A model generated the notes under the pieces. That model was not told where the DNA came from. It saw only the letters and a list, made by a program, of their open reading frames with translations, and made no database searches. A stretch of DNA of 64,000 nucleotides, taken from JAEMQF01 sp963850525. GTDB taxonomy: Bacteria > Pseudomonadota > Gammaproteobacteria > Burkholderiales > Burkholderiaceae_C. The DNA is taken from positions 930,001-994,000 of the forward strand of contig CAWKLQ010000004.1 of assembly GCA_963850525.1 (NCBI GenBank). Direction: 5' to 3'. The position numbers and the translations under genes were made by a program. Shown piece after piece: positions 60,224 to 64,000 of this stretch; position 1 is the first letter of the stretch; every line of letters begins with the position of its first letter.

Positions 60224-61546
60224 ATGAACGCACCAAGCCCACCCGCCCATCTTGCCGCAGCTCTGGCCGACGCGGTGGCGCGCTACCGCGCGCGTTGCCC
60301 GGCCAGCGAACGCCAGTTCGACCGCGCCACCGAAGTGATGCCCGGCGGGAATACGCGCACCGTCTTGTTCAACGACCCGTTCCCGCTGACGATGCAGCGC
60401 GGCGAAGACTGCTGGCTGTGGGACGCCGACGGGCACCGCTACCTCGACGCGCTGGGCGAGTTCACGGCAGGACTTTACGGCCACTCGCACCCGGTGATTC
60501 GCGAGGCGCTGCACGCCGCGCTCGAGGGCGGCCTGAGTTTGGCGTCGCACACGGTGCGCGAAGCCGACCTGGCGCGCGAGATCCGCGCGCGGTTTGCGTC
60601 GATGGAGTTGCTGCGATTCACGAATTCGGGAACCGAAGCGAACCTGCTTGCGCTTGCGGTGGCCAAGGTGCACACGGGGCGGCGCAAGATTCTCGTTTTT
60701 GAGGGCGCGTACCACGGCGGTGTCTTGTCGTTCGGCGGCGGAAACTCGCCGGTGAACGTGCCGCACGAGTTCGTGATCGCGCCGTATAACGATCTCGATG
60801 CAGTACGTGCAATCGTTGTGCGCGACGGCGCGGCGCTCGCGGCCGTGCTCGTCGAGCCGATGCTCGGCTCCGCAGGTTGCATCCCCGGCGATCCGGCGTT
60901 CCTGCGCGGTTTGCAAGAGCTTGCGCGCGAGTGTGGGGCGCTGTTCGTGCTCGACGAAGTGATGACGTCGCGCCTGTCGATCGGCGGGCGCCAGGCGCTG
61001 CTTGGCTTGAAACCCGATCTGACGACACTCGGTAAATATTTCGGCGGTGGCCTGTCGTTCGGTGCCTTCGGTGGCCGCGTCGACGTGATGGCGCGCTTCG
61101 ATCCGCGCCGCGCCGACGCGCTCGCGCACGCCGGCACGTTCAACAACAATGTGTTGACGATGGCTGCGGGACTGGCTGGCTTGCAGCGGGTGCTGACGCC
61201 GTATGCGCTGGAAGTGCTCAATGCGCGCGGCGAGAAACTGCGCAACCGGATGAACGACGTGTTCGCGAAGCAGGGCGTCGCGATGCAATTCAGCGGCCTG
61301 GGTTCGCTGATGAATCTGCACGCGACGCGCCGCGCCTTGCGTTCTCCGGCGGACCTGGCCGGCAGCGACCCGCGCGCCAAGGATTTGCTTTACTTCGCAT
61401 TGCTCGAACGCGGCGTGTTCATGGCGCGGCGCGGCTTCGTTGCGCTGTCGCTGCCGTTCGGCGACGCGCAGGCCGACACGCTCGTGGCGGCATTGGATGA
61501 CGCGCTGTGCGCCACGCGCGCGGCTCTGCCTGGGCTTGCGGCATGA
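60224..61546 (+). CDS. Class III (GSA-like) aminotransferase
   Basis: A 440-residue PLP enzyme related to glutamate-1-semialdehyde aminomutase. It has VMPGGNTRTVLFNDPFP at the start, FTNSGTEANLLAL, YHGGVLSFGG, FVLDEVMTSRLS (cofactor Asp) and TTLGKYFGGGLSFGAFGG (PLP Lys in GKYFGGG, residue ~271). The stop overlaps the halogenase-like gene (ATGA), so the two are probably one unit. The chromosomal hemL normally stands alone, so this is more likely a paralogue for an amino compound. Confidence 0.9.
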   Translation: MNAPSPPAHLAAALADAVARYRARCPASERQFDRATEVMPGGNTRTVLFNDPFPLTMQRGEDCWLWDADGHRYLDALGEFTAGLYGHSHPVIREALHAALEGGLSLASHTVREADLAREIRARFASMELLRFTNSGTEANLLALAVAKVHTGRRKILVFEGAYHGGVLSFGGGNSPVNVPHEFVIAPYNDLDAVRAIVVRDGAALAAVLVEPMLGSAGCIPGDPAFLRGLQELARECGALFVLDEVMTSRLSIGGRQALLGLKPDLTTLGKYFGGGLSFGAFGGRVDVMARFDPRRADALAHAGTFNNNVLTMAAGLAGLQRVLTPYALEVLNARGEKLRNRMNDVFAKQGVAMQFSGLGSLMNLHATRRALRSPADLAGSDPRAKDLLYFALLERGVFMARRGFVALSLPFGDAQADTLVAALDDALCATRAALPGLAA

Positions 61547-62919
61547 GCTCGAACTCGAATCCGCCGAAGCTTGCCGCGCCAGGCGACGCCGAGTCGGCTT
61601 GCGACGTGCTGATCATCGGCGGCGGCCCGGCGGGCTCGACCGCTGCTGCGCTGCTCGCGCAGCAGGGCCGCAATGTCGTGCTGTTGGAAAAGATGCACCA
61701 CCCGCGCTTTCACATCGGCGAGTCGCTGCTTCCCGCGAACGTGGCACTGTTCGACAAGTTGGGCCTGCGCGAGCAGATCGAGCGCATCGGCATGCCCAAG
61801 TACGGCATCGAGTTCGTCGCGCAGGAGTACGAGCACACCAGCTTTGTCGAATTCGCCGACGCCTGGGACAAGAGCATGCCTTACGCGTGGCAGGTGCGGC
61901 GCTCGGTGATGGACGAGATGCTGTTCCGCAACGCCGCGGCACGCGGCGCGCAGACGATCGAGGGCTGCCGTGTGCGCGACGTCGAGTTCGACGCGCAGGG
62001 CGCGACCGTGCACGCCGAACTCGAAGGCGCCGCCGGTGCCAAGACGCAGCGCCGCTGGCGCGCGAAGTTCGTTCTCGACGCGTCGGGCCGCGACACGCTG
62101 CTCGCAACGAAGTTCCGCTGCAAGCAGAAGAACCCGGCGCACAACAGCTCGGCGCTGTTCGGCCACTTCACGAACGCGCAGCGACTGCCCGGTCGCACCG
62201 AGGGCAACATCAGCATCTGCTGGTTCGAGCACGGCTGGTTCTGGTTCATTCCGCTCGCCGACGGAACGACGAGCGTGGGCGCGGTGTGCTGGCCGTATTA
62301 CCTGAAGTCGCGCGACAAGCCGCTGAAGGATTTTTTCTACGACACGATCGCGCTGTGCCCCGAACTTGCGCGGCGGCTGAAAGATGCGACGCTCGTCGAC
62401 GACGCGGTGCACGCGACCGGCAACTACTCGTACCTCTCCACGCACAGCAGCGGCGAGCGTTACCTGATGCTGGGCGACGCGTACACCTTCATCGACCCGA
62501 TGTTCTCGTCGGGCGTGTACCTGGCGATGCACAGCGCGTTCGACGGCGCCGAGCTCGTCGCCACGGCGCTGGACCGGCCGCACGAGTACGAGCGCGCGCG
62601 CAAGCACTTCGAAGCGAACATGGCGAAAGGGCCGCGCGAGTATTCGTGGTTCATCTTCCGCGTCACGAACCCGTCGATCCGCGAGATGTTCATGCGCCCG
62701 GCGAACCCGCTGCGCGTCAAGGAGGCGCTGCTGTCGCTGCTCGCGGGCGATCTGTACGGCAAGACGCCCATCTGGGGGTCGCTGTGGGCGCTCAAGGCCA
62801 TCTACTACATCGTGTCGCTGAAGAGCCTTCGCCGCACGTGGCGCGGCTGGCGGCGCCGCCACTTCAATATTCGCGACGTGGGGCCGCTGCAGGGCGAGAC
62901 GATTCAACCTCAGCGCTGA
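61543..62919 (+). CDS. Halogenase-like FAD-dependent oxidoreductase
   Basis: A 458-residue flavoprotein. The FAD motif is LIIGGGPAGSTAAALLAQQG (residues ~24-43), then PRFHIGESLLPAN, a family block of flavin-dependent halogenases and geranylgeranyl reductases. HGWFWFIPL holds the W-x-W-x-I-P motif used to mark flavin halogenases. LGDAYTFIDPMFSSGVYLAM binds the FAD end. It is coupled to the aminotransferase by a 4-bp overlap. Whether it halogenates or only oxidises is undecided. Confidence 0.87.
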   Translation: MSSNSNPPKLAAPGDAESACDVLIIGGGPAGSTAAALLAQQGRNVVLLEKMHHPRFHIGESLLPANVALFDKLGLREQIERIGMPKYGIEFVAQEYEHTSFVEFADAWDKSMPYAWQVRRSVMDEMLFRNAAARGAQTIEGCRVRDVEFDAQGATVHAELEGAAGAKTQRRWRAKFVLDASGRDTLLATKFRCKQKNPAHNSSALFGHFTNAQRLPGRTEGNISICWFEHGWFWFIPLADGTTSVGAVCWPYYLKSRDKPLKDFFYDTIALCPELARRLKDATLVDDAVHATGNYSYLSTHSSGERYLMLGDAYTFIDPMFSSGVYLAMHSAFDGAELVATALDRPHEYERARKHFEANMAKGPREYSWFIFRVTNPSIREMFMRPANPLRVKEALLSLLAGDLYGKTPIWGSLWALKAIYYIVSLKSLRRTWRGWRRRHFNIRDVGPLQGETIQPQR

Positions 62920-62927
62920 GCTTCGAT

Positions 62928-62954
62928 GTCACCCCGGCGCACGCCGGGGTCCAC
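62928..62954. repeat. Half copy of family 1 repeat, possible terminator
   Basis: A single arm containing the perfect palindrome ACCCCGGCGCACGCCGGGGT (62932-62951) lies between the convergent flavoprotein and EamA genes, a position suitable for a bidirectional hairpin terminator. No U-run follows. Confidence 0.6.
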
Positions 62955-62964
62955 TTCGCGGCAC

Positions 62965-63864
62965 TCAGAACTTGGTCGCCGGCTTGATCAACACCAGCGA
63001 CAGCGCGCCGACGCTGCACAGCATCGCCAGCCACTGCAAGGGACCGAGCGGCTCGCCGTGAAGCAGCGCGCCGGAGATCATCGCCACCACCGGCACCAGG
63101 ATCGCCGACAGCCCGGCGACGTTGGCCGGCAACAGGCCGACGATGGCGAACCAGCAGACGTTGCCGATCGCCATCGGCACCAGCGCGATGTAGCCGATCA
63201 CGGCGATCGACGTCCACGACGGAACGAACCAGTTCCAGTCGCCGAGCAGCAACGCGCCGAGCGTCGTCGGCACGGCGCAAATCAGCAACTGCCAACCGGT
63301 CAGCACCATCGCCGAGATCGCGACCCCCGAGCGCTTCAGGATCAGCGTGCCGATCGCCCAGCCCAGCCCGGCAAGCAAACCCAGGCCCATGCCCAGCGGC
63401 GCTTGCGCATAGGCTTCGAAACTCGGCACCATCAGCAGCGTCACCGCGGCGCCGCCCAGCAGCACGGCGAACACGATGCGCCGCGTCAAGCGTTCGCCGA
63501 GCACCGCCCAGGAAATCAGCGCCGACCAGAGCGGCATCGTGAAGCCGAGGATCGCCGCCTGACCCGAAGGGATGAGGATCGCCGCGTAGGTGCTCGCGAT
63601 GTTCCACAGCACCAGGTAGAACAGCGTCGCGGTGACGATCGTCGGCCAGGCGGCGCGCGGGATCGCGAGCGACATGCCGCGTGCGCGTGCCACGGCGAGC
63701 AGCGTCGAGCCGGCGAGCGTGACGCCGATCGCGCGAAACGTCCACACCGAGACTTCGCGCACCGCGTACGGAAACAGTGGCCAGTTGGTGCCCCACAGCA
63801 GGGTCAGGACGGCGAGCAGGATCAGGGCGCGCGGCGGGATGTGAGTGTGATTCCTGGCGGTCAT
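62965..63864 (-). CDS. EamA (DMT) family transporter
   Basis: A 299-residue inner-membrane protein with ten helices in two EamA repeats. Repeat 1 begins LILLAVLTLLWGTNWPL and repeat 2 begins GLLAGLGWAIGTLILKR; the end of repeat 1 reads WAVLGERLTRRI, a common DMT motif. The start at 63864 follows the family. Substrates of such exporters are usually amino acids or metabolites. Confidence 0.9.
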   Translation of the reverse strand: MTARNHTHIPPRALILLAVLTLLWGTNWPLFPYAVREVSVWTFRAIGVTLAGSTLLAVARARGMSLAIPRAAWPTIVTATLFYLVLWNIASTYAAILIPSGQAAILGFTMPLWSALISWAVLGERLTRRIVFAVLLGGAAVTLLMVPSFEAYAQAPLGMGLGLLAGLGWAIGTLILKRSGVAISAMVLTGWQLLICAVPTTLGALLLGDWNWFVPSWTSIAVIGYIALVPMAIGNVCWFAIVGLLPANVAGLSAILVPVVAMISGALLHGEPLGPLQWLAMLCSVGALSLVLIKPATKF

Positions 63865-63935
63865 TCGCGACGAGGCTCTCACGTCGGTGCGCGCTTGGCA
63901 AGCAGATTCGGAAGATTCGGCGACGGACGCGTCGA

Positions 63936-63941
63936 TACAAT
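63936..63941 (+). promoter_or_regulatory. Candidate -10 box upstream of the right-edge gene
   Basis: TACAAT in the context CGATACAATCCGG lies 36 bp before the ATG at 63977. No good -35 was found. Confidence 0.3.
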
Positions 63942-63976
63942 CCGGCCCCCTTTGCCTCTTTGCCGGCCGACGTTTC

Positions 63977-64000
63977 ATGTCGACTTCCCTGCGCGACCGC
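63977..64000 (+). CDS. Start of a gene cut by the right edge
   Basis: ATG 63977 opens a frame of eight codons (MSTSLRDR) that runs off the window. Divergent from the EamA gene. Too short to identify. Confidence 0.35.

Noticed and set aside
1..64000. tRNA, rRNA, prophage or insertion-sequence genes
   Set aside because: None recognised; no transposase, integrase or structural phage protein appears among the credible frames.

Overview
The window is about two-thirds G+C, densely coded and rich in short dispersed palindromic repeats. Gene content (Liv-type and TRAP transporters, IorAB-type molybdenum hydroxylase, a giant tandem UvrA) and the repeat families suggest a betaproteobacterium of the order Burkholderiales, perhaps near Rubrivivax, Leptothrix or Comamonadaceae. 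This is inference from style and content; no rRNA or tRNA gene was seen.

Left part (1-14.6 kb): the N-terminal part of a GspE/PulE-like ATPase runs off the left edge. It is followed by an iorAB pair (2Fe-2S subunit plus Tat-exported molybdopterin subunit), a DUF2937 membrane protein, a membrane-anchored Ser/Thr kinase, a secreted protein, an SDR and an MFS carrier. Next come the wreck of a hybrid histidine kinase and a complete, tightly overlapped branched-chain amino acid (Liv-type) ABC transporter operon.

Middle (14.9-28.7 kb): a probable catabolic island, all on the + strand. It holds a sugar-phosphate isomerase-like TIM barrel, a Gfo/Idh/MocA dehydrogenase, an APH-like kinase with an altered catalytic loop, a LacI regulator, a carbohydrate ABC transporter with two different ATPases and a 63-residue membrane ORF, and dihydroxyacetone-kinase subunits DhaL and DhaK. 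The set points to uptake and phosphorylation of a small ketose, triose or polyol. Two related, covarying palindromes lie between the permease genes. A serine hydrolase follows.

28.7-47.3 kb: a RidA protein, a 1961-codon tandem (four-ABC) UvrA split by a single-base frameshift and carrying two in-frame mobile repeats, a DUF4034-like lipoprotein, an RHH/ParE toxin-antitoxin pair, a zinc alcohol dehydrogenase, and a minus-strand TRAP transporter operon with a 2-hydroxyacid dehydrogenase and an amidohydrolase. Small envelope proteins and an orphan Phd/UPF0175 antitoxin end the stretch.

47.3-58.4 kb: a complete type I-C CRISPR-Cas locus read on the minus strand: WYL regulator, cas3, cas5c, cas8c, cas7, cas4, cas1, cas2, leader, then an array of 21 repeats and 20 spacers plus a decayed trailer unit. 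A type II toxin-antitoxin pair on the opposite strand sits between cas7 and cas4. It separates the interference genes from the adaptation genes and is the most unusual arrangement in the window.

Right end (58.4-64 kb): a flavodoxin-like protein, a GloB-like hydrolase, a DUF2845 protein, an overlapping pair of a GSA-type aminotransferase and a halogenase-like flavoprotein, an EamA exporter, and the first codons of another gene.
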